Part shown: in pieces, positions 38,101 to 46,627 of the stretch | Position numbering within the stretch: position 1 is the first letter of the stretch | Layout of the letters: each line of letters begins with the position of its first letter | Assembly (NCBI GenBank): GCA_026125385.1 | Contig: JAHCLG010000009.1 | Coordinates: 27,571-91,570, forward strand | Source of the DNA: Legionellales bacterium | GTDB taxonomy: Bacteria; Pseudomonadota; Gammaproteobacteria; JAHCLG01 | Direction of reading: 5' to 3' | DNA length: 64,000 nt | Program-made: the position numbers and the translations under genes | Notes under the pieces: model-generated | The model's database searches: none | Told to the model about the DNA's origin: nothing | What the model saw: only the letters and a program-made list of their open reading frames with translations

Positions 38101-38268
38101 ATGGCAAGTAGAGTGCTGGATGCGGTAATGCTTGCTAAGCCTGAAATTTTCGGCACAGAGCCATTTTCGGAATTTGATTTTCGTAAACTATCTTCTAAAA
38201 AATCCCAATCTAGTGCTGTTTCGGGCGGCTTTTCAGCAAGAACTGCTGAGCTGAATGATCAAAAGTGA
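38101..38268 (+). other. short open frame of doubtful coding status
   Basis: A 55-codon frame (MASRVLDAVMLAKPEIFG, then EFDFRKLSSKKS) lies in the 650-bp gap between vapB and the 513-residue protein gene. GGAG is only 2 bases from the ATG, too close for a good start. I recognise no family. About 40 bp later another frame, ending MQGLSDMLVFMEARLEL plus ten codons, stops in the TAG of a REP half-element (38399-38401). These may be remnants of one gene cut by the repeat. From 38431 to 38556 I see nothing. Confidence 0.25.
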
Positions 38269-38397
38269 AATCCATAATAGTTTTTTTTAAAGTAAGTTCA
38301 TAATAGAGTTGTTAGACGCTTCAATGCAGGGGCTGAGCGATATGCTTGTTTTCATGGAAGCTCGTCTCGAACTCATTACGGGTTTGATGGAAAACGG

Positions 38398-38430
38398 GTA
38401 GCATGGAACGCAGCGCAGCGGAGATCCAGG
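38398..38430. repeat. REP half-element 7 (single, unpaired)
   Basis: GTAGCATGGAACGCAGCG at 38398 followed by the inner arm GGAGATCCAGG to 38430. There is no inverted partner, so it is a solitary REP with one mismatch in the head. Confidence 0.8.
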
Positions 38431-38556
38431 CAGATTTTTTAAGATCTTTCCCATAATCACCTAAAATAATTCAACGCTAAATAATTTTCTAAGTATAAAC
38501 AACAAGTTATATAGCATATTGAAAATTTGAAACCAAATAAATATGCATATATTTTG

Positions 38557-38587
38557 CCTTAAAACCTTAAGGTTTTAAGGTTATAAT
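38557..38587 (+). promoter_or_regulatory. 24-bp perfect palindrome next to a TATAAT box
   Basis: CCTTAAAACCTT (38557-38568) is followed directly by its exact complement AAGGTTTTAAGG (38569-38580); one base later comes TATAAT (38582-38587). TTAA occurs three times at 8-bp steps. It lies 113 bp before the 513-residue gene. It looks like an operator over a promoter. PmrA boxes of Legionella and Coxiella also use TTAA repeats, but at 11-bp steps. Confidence 0.5.
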
Positions 38588-38700
38588 CGGCAGGAAATAG
38601 ATAAGATGAAATTGATTAAAAATTCCTACTCGATTATTAAAACTCAGCTGAAAAAATTTTTAAAAATTACCTATTTAGTTCTCAATAAAGAGATAATAAT

Positions 38701-40242
38701 ATGCTAAGCAGTGATATCAATACCCGATTTCTTGCAAATCATACATTAGTGTTTTTATACCAGCAAATACAAGGTTTTCCAAACCTTCAGTATAATGAAA
38801 ATATTTCTTCGAGTTCGGAAGACTCAGAATTTAATAATTATTATAAATTTTTAATAGATAACATCAACGAGATTACAATCGATAGTAGCACTAACAGCGA
38901 TAATCCATTAAATGAAATTTTAAAGCATTTTAAAACTGCTATTAATGCAGAACGTGAAATTAATATTCTAGTAAAGAATCTAAAGGATATTAATACAAAA
39001 GATAAATTCGAATCTCATATTCAAACATCTAATAATTTGAATACTCAGCTCTCCAGTTTAAAACAAGTACTGTCCGACGCAAAACAAAAACTTAGCTTTT
39101 GGGATAAGTTCATAAGCCGACTCTTCCATACTGAAAACTACAAACAATACGCTGCAATAAAAAGCTCAGTTCAACAACTCGATATCAAGGTAAAACAAAC
39201 CTATTCCACCGCTGCAAATAATTCCTCATTAGGCATTTTAGCTCGCTTGAATAGTGCAAGACTTGCAGAGGATAGTAAAATATCTCTTGGTCTTTACAAA
39301 CAACAACAACAACAATTATTAAATCAATTGCATGAAGTCGAAGAGAATATGGAAATTCTCAAAAGTAAAGAAAAAATAAGATGTAGCCAAAATAACGACG
39401 CCGCTAGCTCACAATTTGTGTCGTTATTGACAGCATTAGATAAAAAAACAGTAAAAATTCAATTACAAAGTCTAATACAAAGCGCACTTGAGCGTTTTCC
39501 TAATGAAAATGAGAAAAATGTAATATCACTTTATTTAAAAGATCAATATAACAAAATGAGAAATATTATAAATCGCTATGGTGGAGATAATAACGATTAC
39601 ATCAAAGCAAAAGAATCTATTGCTCTATCAACAATTGATTCTTCTATTACTGATGACGATCTTGCTCTTTTTTTATCGAAAAATGATCATAACAGAATTA
39701 AGCAATACTTAACACCTATTGTGAATGTAGAGAAAGCAAACAACCAAGCTTACACACATGTAGATGCTTTAAAAGCTTATCTAAAAGACAAATACACAAG
39801 ACGTGAAGATAGACTTGACCCAACATTTACCTCTATCTATGTTAATAATCAACTCACTTCAACAATAAACGGTATTTTTCAAAACACTTATGATGCTGAT
39901 TATTCAAGGTACTTTAAACTAACTTTAGAAAAACTTGCATACGAACAACGGTTAGATCAACTAGGATTTCCCATACCAATTGCGAAGAAAAAGCCTCAGA
40001 CTACTCCTTTAAGTTCTAGCCAATCAGAAATATCACCAAGCGTTGATTCAGTTAATATTGTATTGACCAAAGCATATACTTTTTTATTAGAAGATATGAC
40101 GCGACAATTAATTGAACGACGAAATAAAAACATATTGCAAGCTGTTGGTTCAGGAACATATAGCGCTTCTGAAAATGAGTTAAGAAAGCAAGCTGAATCT
40201 ATATTATCAAGCACGTATAAAATTACAGCACCAAAAGTATAA
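38701..40242 (+). CDS. helical protein of unknown function (513 residues), candidate effector
   Basis: A soluble, mostly helical protein without signal peptide. Two coiled-coil-like stretches stand out: about 80-135 (EREINILVKNLKDINTK) and about 195-225 (YKQQQQQLLNQLHEVEEN). The remainder is rich in N, S, K and Y. I recognise no domain. The gene has low GC, is preceded by AAGAGATAATAAT and by a palindromic operator, and has no functional neighbour, as is common for type IV effectors. The assignment as effector is only an inference. Confidence 0.5.
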   Translation: MLSSDINTRFLANHTLVFLYQQIQGFPNLQYNENISSSSEDSEFNNYYKFLIDNINEITIDSSTNSDNPLNEILKHFKTAINAEREINILVKNLKDINTKDKFESHIQTSNNLNTQLSSLKQVLSDAKQKLSFWDKFISRLFHTENYKQYAAIKSSVQQLDIKVKQTYSTAANNSSLGILARLNSARLAEDSKISLGLYKQQQQQLLNQLHEVEENMEILKSKEKIRCSQNNDAASSQFVSLLTALDKKTVKIQLQSLIQSALERFPNENEKNVISLYLKDQYNKMRNIINRYGGDNNDYIKAKESIALSTIDSSITDDDLALFLSKNDHNRIKQYLTPIVNVEKANNQAYTHVDALKAYLKDKYTRREDRLDPTFTSIYVNNQLTSTINGIFQNTYDADYSRYFKLTLEKLAYEQRLDQLGFPIPIAKKKPQTTPLSSSQSEISPSVDSVNIVLTKAYTFLLEDMTRQLIERRNKNILQAVGSGTYSASENELRKQAESILSSTYKITAPKV

Positions 40243-40351
40243 TCAGCTGGTTTTTCTCGTCATTGTTTGTGTAATAACAAGCATGAAACATAAGTTCCTC
40301 CTGAGTTTTGCTTTATCAAAATGTTTAATTAGCTTTCGAATTTCGCTTTAC

Positions 40352-40396
40352 TCAGTCTAGGCTACATTCATTTGAGTTACATTCATTCACGTTACA
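40352..40396 (-). repeat. three 15-bp tandem units at the 3' end of hemH
   Basis: Read on the minus strand the units are TGTAACGTGAATGAA, TGTAACTCAAATGAA and TGTAGCCTAGACTGA. The third is diverged, contains TGTAGCCT like a REP head, and ends in the stop codon TGA. Confidence 0.6.
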
Positions 40397-41326
40397 CAGG
40401 GATTTTAGTGCTTTGATGTGGTTTTCTCCTGCATTTAATGCAGGAATGTAGTGAAAGGATTCTCCGCCAGCTTCCATAAAAATATGACGGTTTTCGAGTT
40501 GGATTTCTTGCAGGGTTTCTAAACAATCGGCGGCAAAGCCCGGGCAGGTGATGGCAATATTTTTAATGCCATGGCTTGGGAGCGTTTCTAAGGTTTTATC
40601 GCAATAAGGTTGTAACCATTTGGCTTTACCAAAGCGCGATTGAAACACCACGCGCCATTGATTGGAAGACAACGCTAATTGTTTGGCAATTAATTCGGCG
40701 GTGTGTAAACACTGTTGTTGATACGGGTCGCCTAGCCGCACGCAACGTTCCGGTAACCCATGAAATGAAAATACTAGTAAATCAATGGAGGATGGGCAGT
40801 GTTTGGCAATGTGTTGAGCGCAGGCCTTAATATACTGCGGCTGATCGTGATAGCCCATAATCATCGAGATATTAGGAATAAAACGCCACGTTTTTAAAAT
40901 ACTTGCAATTTTATCGAACGTAGTGGCGTGGGTGGCTGCAGAATATTGTGGGTAGAGTGGTAACACAGTTAATGAAGTCACCTGGTGCGCGCGTAAATGA
41001 GTTAAAGCATCTGCCAATGAAGGGTTACCATAACGCATCCCTAATTCTACGATAACATCATCACCAAATTGTTGTTGCAGTTGGCGTTGAATATTTCGGG
41101 AATAGACTAATAAGGGTGAGCCTGCTTCTTGCCAAATGGATTGATATAATTTGGCTGAACGTTGCGGACGCAGGCGTAAAATGATGCCATGTAAAATTGG
41201 CCACCAAATGATTCGAGGAATTTCCACCACGCGTGTATCACTTAAAAATTCTGCTAAATAACGGCGTAATGCGGGCGGGGTTGGCGCATCGGGTGTGCCT
41301 AAATTGGTGAGAAGTATTCCGCGCAT
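40352..41326 (-). CDS. hemH: ferrochelatase, with a Cys-rich repeat tail
   Basis: Inserts iron into protoporphyrin IX, the last step of haem synthesis. The start RGILLTNLGTPDAPTPPALRR, the active-site histidine in LLVFSFHGLPERC, and the CPGFAADCLETLQEI block with the catalytic Glu are all conserved. I start at the ATG at 41326; the frame is open to 41368. The last 15 codons come from three 15-bp tandem units and give CNVNECNSNECSLD with three regularly spaced cysteines; the usual family end is about residue 310. A [2Fe-2S] site as in some ferrochelatases is possible but not supported by spacing. Confidence 0.93.
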   Translation of the reverse strand: MRGILLTNLGTPDAPTPPALRRYLAEFLSDTRVVEIPRIIWWPILHGIILRLRPQRSAKLYQSIWQEAGSPLLVYSRNIQRQLQQQFGDDVIVELGMRYGNPSLADALTHLRAHQVTSLTVLPLYPQYSAATHATTFDKIASILKTWRFIPNISMIMGYHDQPQYIKACAQHIAKHCPSSIDLLVFSFHGLPERCVRLGDPYQQQCLHTAELIAKQLALSSNQWRVVFQSRFGKAKWLQPYCDKTLETLPSHGIKNIAITCPGFAADCLETLQEIQLENRHIFMEAGGESFHYIPALNAGENHIKALKSLCNVNECNSNECSLD

Positions 41327-41427
41327 GCTATTCTCGTTTACCCATAAAATTTGCAGCAAGAATAACAAATTTTTACCGCAATTGGCGAATTATTTTTGGG
41401 TGGGTTATAATTTTTTGTCTGGATCAT

Positions 41428-41542
41428 GTAGCCTGGAACGAAGCGCGGCATGTAGCCTGGAACGCAGCGCAGCGGAGATCCAGGATCGAAGTATAAAAAT
41501 GCTTCTGATCCTGGATCTCCGCTGCGCTGCGTTCCAGGCTAC
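41428..41542. repeat. REPIN cluster 8
   Basis: A truncated head (GTAGCCTGGAACGAAGCG at 41428), then a complete element from 41452 with inner arm GATCCAGGATCGAAG, spacer TATAAAAATG, inner right arm CTTCTGATCCTGGATC and outer right arm ending CCAGGCTAC at 41542. It lies between the divergent hemH and the lipoprotein gene. Confidence 0.92.
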
Positions 41543-41563
41543 ACTAAAGTTTAAGGGAAAAAT

Positions 41564-42064
41564 ATGCGACACACATTGAGGATAGGTTTGCTGATTATAA
41601 CATTATGCGCGGTACTATTGGCGTGTAAATCCGATCCTAAAATTTTAGGGCAGGATCTTCAAGGAAAACAATATGCCTTGGCAGATTTTAAGGGAAAGTG
41701 GTTGATCGTTAATTATTGGGCGAGTTGGTGTAAACCGTGTTATGAAGAAATTCCGCATTTAAATGAATTTTATCACTTGCATCACACACAAGCGATGATG
41801 TTAGGCGTTAATTACGATCGTATGAATTTAACTCAGTTAAAAGAATTTGCCCAAAAACAAGCGATTATTTACCCCTTGTTAACTGGCGATCCGGCAACGG
41901 TGCTTGGGATCACCGCCATTCCTGCCCTGCCCGCTACTTATATTTTTGATCATCAAGGTCATTTATTTAAAACATTATTAGGACCACAAACCGTGAAAGA
42001 TTTAGAATTAGCCATGGGATTAACGAATTCTCCAGTATTAGAATTAAAACACGAAAAAAATTAG
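41564..42064 (+). CDS. TlpA-like thioredoxin-fold lipoprotein
   Basis: A 166-residue thiol-disulfide protein. The lipobox L-L-A-C21 after a hydrophobic signal predicts a lipid anchor, so it sits in the periplasm. The active site is W55-C-K-P-C59 in VNYWASWCKPCYEEIP, followed by the cis-proline region AIPALPATYIFD. TlpA/ResA-type proteins reduce disulfides, often for cytochrome c maturation. It follows hemH on the opposite strand; a link to haem proteins is possible but not shown. GGGA precedes the ATG. Confidence 0.88.
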   Translation: MRHTLRIGLLIITLCAVLLACKSDPKILGQDLQGKQYALADFKGKWLIVNYWASWCKPCYEEIPHLNEFYHLHHTQAMMLGVNYDRMNLTQLKEFAQKQAIIYPLLTGDPATVLGITAIPALPATYIFDHQGHLFKTLLGPQTVKDLELAMGLTNSPVLELKHEKN

Positions 42065-42127
42065 GTTCGTCAAATTACTCAAGGCAACTCTCTTTTTCAC
42101 TGTTCAACAATAAGCATATAAAATATT

Positions 42128-42919
42128 ATGAATGAACTTAAAGCAGGCTCGAATTTATATTACAGTTTATTATTCACCAAACCTCCGTATAAAGCCTTAC
42201 TCACTGCCTTACATAGCTGGTGGCAAGAAGTGAATAACATTTTATTCACCGTGAGCGATCCCGGCGTGGCACGAGTTAAATTACAATGGTGGCGCGATGA
42301 AATATCCCGTTTATTTCACCAGCAAGCGCAACATCCGTTAACGCAACGTTTGCAGACTGCGGCTCACGATTTATCTTGCGATGATTTTTTAGCGATAATC
42401 AATGGCGTGCAATTTTTTTTAGATCATCCGCAATTTTCCGATCGACAAACAGTGCAGGATTATTGTGAATTTACCTGGGGAAATTTAATTCGACTGCACT
42501 TGGCATTATTAAAAAAAGATGAAAAAATGTGTCCCTGGATTAATGAATTAGCGGTTATTTTAGGTAAAACCGATTTATTTTTGCAGTTGGGCTATTATTT
42601 ACGGCGCGGTTATTGTTTTATTCCCAGTCAGGATATTCAAGCCTTCGCAATTGACGATAACCAGTTGCAACAGTGTCAATGGCATCCTGCCTTTCAAAGC
42701 TATGCCACGCAATGGCATCAAGCTATTCAACAGCAGTATTTTAAAATTCGCGAAAATATAACAGCGGTTACTGTGGGTTACGAACTGCTTATTTTCACAC
42801 AATTACTGTTATCCACATTTCAGGAAGTAGCGAAAACTCACTATTCTATTTTAAACGCAACTCTTGAACTCACACCCTTAAGAAAATTATGGATTGCTTG
42901 GCGAGTGAGTCTGCGTTAA
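42128..42919 (+). CDS. squalene/phytoene synthase-family protein (NDUFAF6-like)
   Basis: A 263-residue all-helical protein of the squalene/phytoene synthase superfamily. SNLYYSLLFTKPPYKALLTAL and the KLQWWRDEISRLF segment are those of the NDUFAF6-like branch; the aspartate-rich DxxxD motifs of true prenyl synthases are not evident, so it may not be a synthase. The second half has the degenerate TWGNLIRLHLALL and LGYYLRRGYCFIP. A role in terpene synthesis or respiratory complex assembly cannot be decided. No carotenoid or hopanoid genes are adjacent. Confidence 0.75.
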   Translation: MNELKAGSNLYYSLLFTKPPYKALLTALHSWWQEVNNILFTVSDPGVARVKLQWWRDEISRLFHQQAQHPLTQRLQTAAHDLSCDDFLAIINGVQFFLDHPQFSDRQTVQDYCEFTWGNLIRLHLALLKKDEKMCPWINELAVILGKTDLFLQLGYYLRRGYCFIPSQDIQAFAIDDNQLQQCQWHPAFQSYATQWHQAIQQQYFKIRENITAVTVGYELLIFTQLLLSTFQEVAKTHYSILNATLELTPLRKLWIAWRVSLR

Positions 42920-42933
42920 ACGTGGTTTGAATT

Positions 42934-43125
42934 GTGTCGCCTGGAACGGTGTGCCGTGCTGTAGCCTGGAACGGTGTGAGTGCTGTAGCCTGGAACGCAG
43001 CGCAGCGTAGATCCAGGATCGAAGTATAAAAATGCTTCTGATCCTGGATCTACGCTGCGCTGCGTTCCAGGCTACGCGATCCAGCGAAGTTCCAGGCTAC
43101 GTGATCCAGCGGAGATCCAGGCTAC
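42934..43125. repeat. REPIN cluster 9
   Basis: Two truncated, diverged heads (GTCGCCTGGAACGGTGTG at about 42936 and GTAGCCTGGAACGGTGTG at 42961), a complete element from 42985 to 43075, and two right-arm fragments ending GGCTAC at 43100 and 43125. The left end is 15 bp after one stop codon and the right end 3 bp from the stop of the convergent gene. Confidence 0.9.
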
Positions 43126-43128
43126 AGA

Positions 43129-44406
43129 TTATGTTTTATGATCGACTTCGGTGGTGGCAATAAAACTAAAATGGAGCTGTTGTTCGAGTGTGGTTAAGGC
43201 ATCGCTAATAATGGCGGAGAACTCGGTTCTGTCTTGTGCCTGATTAAAATTAAACGTGCTGGCTAACGTGGCATGATGGTTTGTCATGCTTTGTTCAAAT
43301 GCTGCTTTTGCCGCTTGAGTTGAAATGAATTCATACTGATTGGCTGAATTTACATAACCTAGCGTATTCATATTCTGTATAAATACCGCTTCTAATTGAG
43401 CGAGATTAAACGATAGTGAATTATTGGATGATAATCCGTATTGATTTAAATTAGCATTATTATTATTTAATTGATCAACATAATACATAATTTGACGGGG
43501 ATATAAAATAAAGGTCGTACCTTGATACCATTGCGGCAAGCTGTATTTTTGCGCGGCGCCTGAAAATTGCAAGGCATTAATAAAATCTTGATCATTTAAG
43601 CGATAATCCATTAGCGACTGCACATAATTAAGATTATTGCTGGGCGATGAACACAAATACAATTCCGTTTTTAATATTTCAGAATAAGTGCCTGCGTTAT
43701 AAGCGGCATTTAATAATAAACTGAGGTTAGAAAATTTTCCATTCGCCAAATTATTTTTGCAATTTTGCCAAGTATCGGCCTCTGGCCCCCAAGAAGGTTG
43801 ATTAATTAATTCTAAGCGATTTAAATCATTAAAATGAAAATAAGCGGCAGCAATTGGGGCAAAATACAAATTGTCTAAACTAGCAGGACCATTTTGCGTA
43901 GTTTGTTTTCCAGAATCTTGATCGTTAATGCTATAGCCTAATGAACCTTGTAAACTGGTGTAATTAATTAAACCTAATGAACCTGGGGTATCTAAACTCG
44001 GCAAGCGTTTCGAATAATCGTTGAGTTGATAAGGGCCGCCTTGGCCTGGTGCTAATAATTGAGCGCGCTCGGTGGAATTATTGATCCAATTCGAGCCATC
44101 ATAATTCATTGTCGAAATATTTTCTTGTAGCAATTGGCCGAATAAACTGCCATAGACGTAATCGTGATTCAATGTCCAGGTCGGATATTTTTCGTGGATC
44201 ATATTGCCGAGTAACACGCCGGCAACGTAATTCGATAAAATTAAATCGCGATATTTATTTTGGGTTAAGTCAATGGATTCGGTGATGTTGGTAATCGCGA
44301 CAGGAAATTTTACGTGATAGTAAATTTGATTGATTGAAGTTACGGCAAAACTTGGAGTGAATGCGCCACACAGGGTTAACGCGGCAAAGAAGGTGTTTTT
44401 TAACAT
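43129..44406 (-). CDS. exported protein of unknown function
   Basis: Counting from the ATG at 44406, which has GAGGAAG upstream, the protein has 425 residues and a clear signal peptide (LKNTFFAALTLCGAFTPSFA). The mature part is rich in N, Y, L and Q. A stretch AQLLAPGQGGPYQLNDYSKRL is reminiscent of the GGPYQxNDYS loop of lysozyme-like or lytic transglycosylase folds, but I cannot locate a catalytic glutamate with confidence. Two cysteines (in NCKNNL and YLCSS) may form a disulfide. It probably acts in the periplasm or outside the cell. Confidence 0.55.
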   Translation of the reverse strand: MLKNTFFAALTLCGAFTPSFAVTSINQIYYHVKFPVAITNITESIDLTQNKYRDLILSNYVAGVLLGNMIHEKYPTWTLNHDYVYGSLFGQLLQENISTMNYDGSNWINNSTERAQLLAPGQGGPYQLNDYSKRLPSLDTPGSLGLINYTSLQGSLGYSINDQDSGKQTTQNGPASLDNLYFAPIAAAYFHFNDLNRLELINQPSWGPEADTWQNCKNNLANGKFSNLSLLLNAAYNAGTYSEILKTELYLCSSPSNNLNYVQSLMDYRLNDQDFINALQFSGAAQKYSLPQWYQGTTFILYPRQIMYYVDQLNNNNANLNQYGLSSNNSLSFNLAQLEAVFIQNMNTLGYVNSANQYEFISTQAAKAAFEQSMTNHHATLASTFNFNQAQDRTEFSAIISDALTTLEQQLHFSFIATTEVDHKT

Positions 44407-44481
44407 CTGGATACTTCCTCGTTCTTTTTCTCTACGCAATTTGTACATTAACATGATGAGGATGATTTGTAAACGACGTGA

Positions 44482-44734
44482 TGTAGCCGGGAACGGAGCG
44501 CAGCGGAGATCCAGGATTGATCTCGATTAATCTTCGATCTTTAAACGCATAACGAAACTTGATTAAATTCAAAATTCGGTTTTTTTAGAATTTCTGATCC
44601 GGGTTCGCAGCGCAGCGAAGTTCCAGGCTTGTATGATAGTAAATGTAAGTCGAAAAGTTTAATTTTTTTATAGTTAGGATCCTGGATCTCCGCTGCGCTC
44701 CGTTCCAGGCTACACGTTTCGTTCGTGGCTACGC
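44482..44734. repeat. REPIN cluster 10, composite with a long core
   Basis: The left head (GTAGCCGGGAACGGAGCG, to GATCCAGGATTG) is at 44483. A non-REP core of about 70 bp (44532-44600) follows, shared with cluster 11, then a right arm (CGAAGTTCCAGGCTT to 44629), 45 bp of AT-rich sequence and a second right arm ending CCAGGCTAC at 44713. It fills the 335 bp between two genes. Confidence 0.85.
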
Positions 44735-44741
44735 GCTACTC

Positions 44742-45140
44742 TTAAATATCGATAAAGGGTTTTATGTCGGGGATTTCCCATTTGTGACGTGCTGATTTGC
44801 TTAATAAGGTTTCTTCTTGATAGTAATCCAGCGGTAAGCTTTGATCCATTAAGTGTTCATTGTGCGTGAGAAAATCGGAAAAAATTTCGCCGTAAGGGTT
44901 TACTTCGATGGCGCGATAGACCATATAAATCCAAAAGCGGACTAGCGTATCGTGGTAAAAATTATCATCTTCTAAGGATTGCGCGTAATTTTTTAAGCGG
45001 TAAACAATTTCCGCACTGGCGGTATCAAATTCATAGGTATTTAAATAAAGCCAAGATACGCGTAATAAGGCTTCGTGATCGAATTCTTGCTTGGGGATTT
45101 GTTGATTTTCAAAACTTTGTAAGAACTCCATGTCTTCCAT
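44742..45140 (-). CDS. uncharacterised conserved protein
   Basis: A 132-residue soluble protein. FDHEALLRVSWLYLNTY and NFYHDTLVRFWIYMVYRAI resemble a widespread uncharacterised family with an H-x-A-x-LRVAWLYL and a YHET/THRFW pattern. Two conserved histidines and aromatic residues could bind a metal or ligand. No function is known. It follows rluB on the same strand after 63 bp, so it may be the last gene of that run. Confidence 0.55.
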   Translation of the reverse strand: MEDMEFLQSFENQQIPKQEFDHEALLRVSWLYLNTYEFDTASAEIVYRLKNYAQSLEDDNFYHDTLVRFWIYMVYRAIEVNPYGEIFSDFLTHNEHLMDQSLPLDYYQEETLLSKSARHKWEIPDIKPFIDI

Positions 45141-45203
45141 CGCTCATCATCCTTATTCACGTTTCCGTAAGGATAAGTATAGACGAAAAATTCAAGAAAA
45201 TTA

Positions 45204-45920
45204 TTAGGGCAGATAACGTTGAATTTCGTGTTGAGTTAATTCGCGATATTGACCAGGCTTTAAATCCCGTGGCAGGACAATATTGCCGTAACGAATGCGA
45301 ATTAAACGGCTTACCGTGGCGCCAATACTTTCCCATAATCGCCGAACTTCACGATTTCTGCCTTCACGCAAGATAACATAGTACCAATGATTGGCACCTT
45401 TTCCGCCTTTATCGAGAATTTCATCGAATTGCGCCACACCATCGTCTAAACGAATACCTTGCTGCAATTGCGATAATTGTTCGTTACTAACTTCACCTAA
45501 TACTCGCACGGCATATTCACGCTCTATTTGATAACGAGGATGCATTAATTTTTCAGCAAGTTCACCGTTATTCGTTAATAATAATAAGCCCAAGGTATTA
45601 ATATCTAAACGTCCAACACTCACCCACCGACCTGTGGTTAATTTGGGCAGTCGTTCAAAAATCGTCGGGCGATTTTCCGGATCGTTACGCGTACAAATTT
45701 CTCCAATAGGTTTATGATAAATTAATACTCGCGTACTTGCAGGAGGCGATAAATCTATTTGGCGATTATCCACCGTGATGTGATCGTGAAAATTGACCCG
45801 TTGCCCAACATGGGCTAATTCGCGGTTGACGAAAATACGACCTTGTTTAATCATTTCTTCAATTTGACGGCGCGAGGCTATTCCTAAATTTGCTAATAAT
45901 TTTTGAATTTTTTCACTCAC
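45204..45920 (-). CDS. rluB: 23S rRNA pseudouridine synthase RluB
   Basis: A 238-residue RsuA-family synthase. The N-terminal S4 domain (SEKIQKLLANLGIASRRQIEE) binds RNA, and the catalytic domain has the aspartate in SVGRLDINTLGLLLLTN and the family block EGRNREVRRLWESIG. RluB modifies U2605 in E. coli 23S rRNA. It overlaps the scpB stop by 4 bp; scpA-scpB-rluB is a conserved gammaproteobacterial order. The long basic C-terminal extension of E. coli RluB is absent. Confidence 0.92.
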   Translation of the reverse strand: MSEKIQKLLANLGIASRRQIEEMIKQGRIFVNRELAHVGQRVNFHDHITVDNRQIDLSPPASTRVLIYHKPIGEICTRNDPENRPTIFERLPKLTTGRWVSVGRLDINTLGLLLLTNNGELAEKLMHPRYQIEREYAVRVLGEVSNEQLSQLQQGIRLDDGVAQFDEILDKGGKGANHWYYVILREGRNREVRRLWESIGATVSRLIRIRYGNIVLPRDLKPGQYRELTQHEIQRYLP

Positions 45921-46627
45921 TGTAATACTTCTTCTATCATTTCTTCTTGAGTTACATTTTCTGATGAAACTTCCTCACTGATAATTAGCGGTGGATGCTC
46001 TGCGTCAGCAGGGATAGTTTCTGTAATAACCTCATCATTAAGTGCCATAACAACCTCATCGGCAACGGGTTTTAATTCTAATTCTGCTTGCACGGTTTTT
46101 TCGGTTTTTTCTAAATCGATGATTTCTTGTAAGGTTGGCAAATCGTCTAATTTTTTTAAATTAAAATCATCTAAAAATTGTTTGGTTGTGGCAAATAATG
46201 CAGGACGTCCTGGCACTTCTTTGTGTCCAACAATTTTAATCCAACCGCGCTCACTCAAGGTTTTAGTAATGTTAGAACTGACCACCACACCACGAATTTC
46301 TTCAATTTGCGCACGGGTTATCGGTTGGCGATAGGCAATTAAGGCCAAGGTTTCCATCACGGCGCGCGAATAACGCGCCGGTTTTTCTTCCCATAAATTA
46401 GCAACATAAGCGGCATATTCGCGGCGCGCGTGGATACGAAATCCACTGGCCACTTCGACTAATTCTATTCCGCGTTCGTTATAATCGGTTTGTAATTCGT
46501 GCAAGGCTTGACGAATATCCGTGATTTCTGGCATTTCCGTTTCTGGAAATAATTTTTGTAACGCATCGATGGTCAATGGAGAATCGGATGCCATTAAAAT
46601 CGCTTCGAGACAATTTTTTAATTTCAT
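45917..46627 (-). CDS. scpB: segregation and condensation protein B
   Basis: A 236-residue ScpB. Two winged helices are visible: LEAILMASDSPLTIDALQ and the central RAVMETLALIAYRQPITRAQ, followed by RGWIKIVGHKEVPGRPALF. After about residue 175 the protein has an acidic tail rich in E, V and P that is probably unstructured. ScpB forms the SMC-ScpAB complex for chromosome organisation. It starts at the base after the scpA stop. Confidence 0.93.
   Translation of the reverse strand: MKLKNCLEAILMASDSPLTIDALQKLFPETEMPEITDIRQALHELQTDYNERGIELVEVASGFRIHARREYAAYVANLWEEKPARYSRAVMETLALIAYRQPITRAQIEEIRGVVVSSNITKTLSERGWIKIVGHKEVPGRPALFATTKQFLDDFNLKKLDDLPTLQEIIDLEKTEKTVQAELELKPVADEVVMALNDEVITETIPADAEHPPLIISEEVSSENVTQEEMIEEVLQ

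Noticed and set aside
38557..38580. PmrA box
   Set aside because: TTAA repeats occur at 8-bp and not 11-bp steps; kept only as a palindromic operator.
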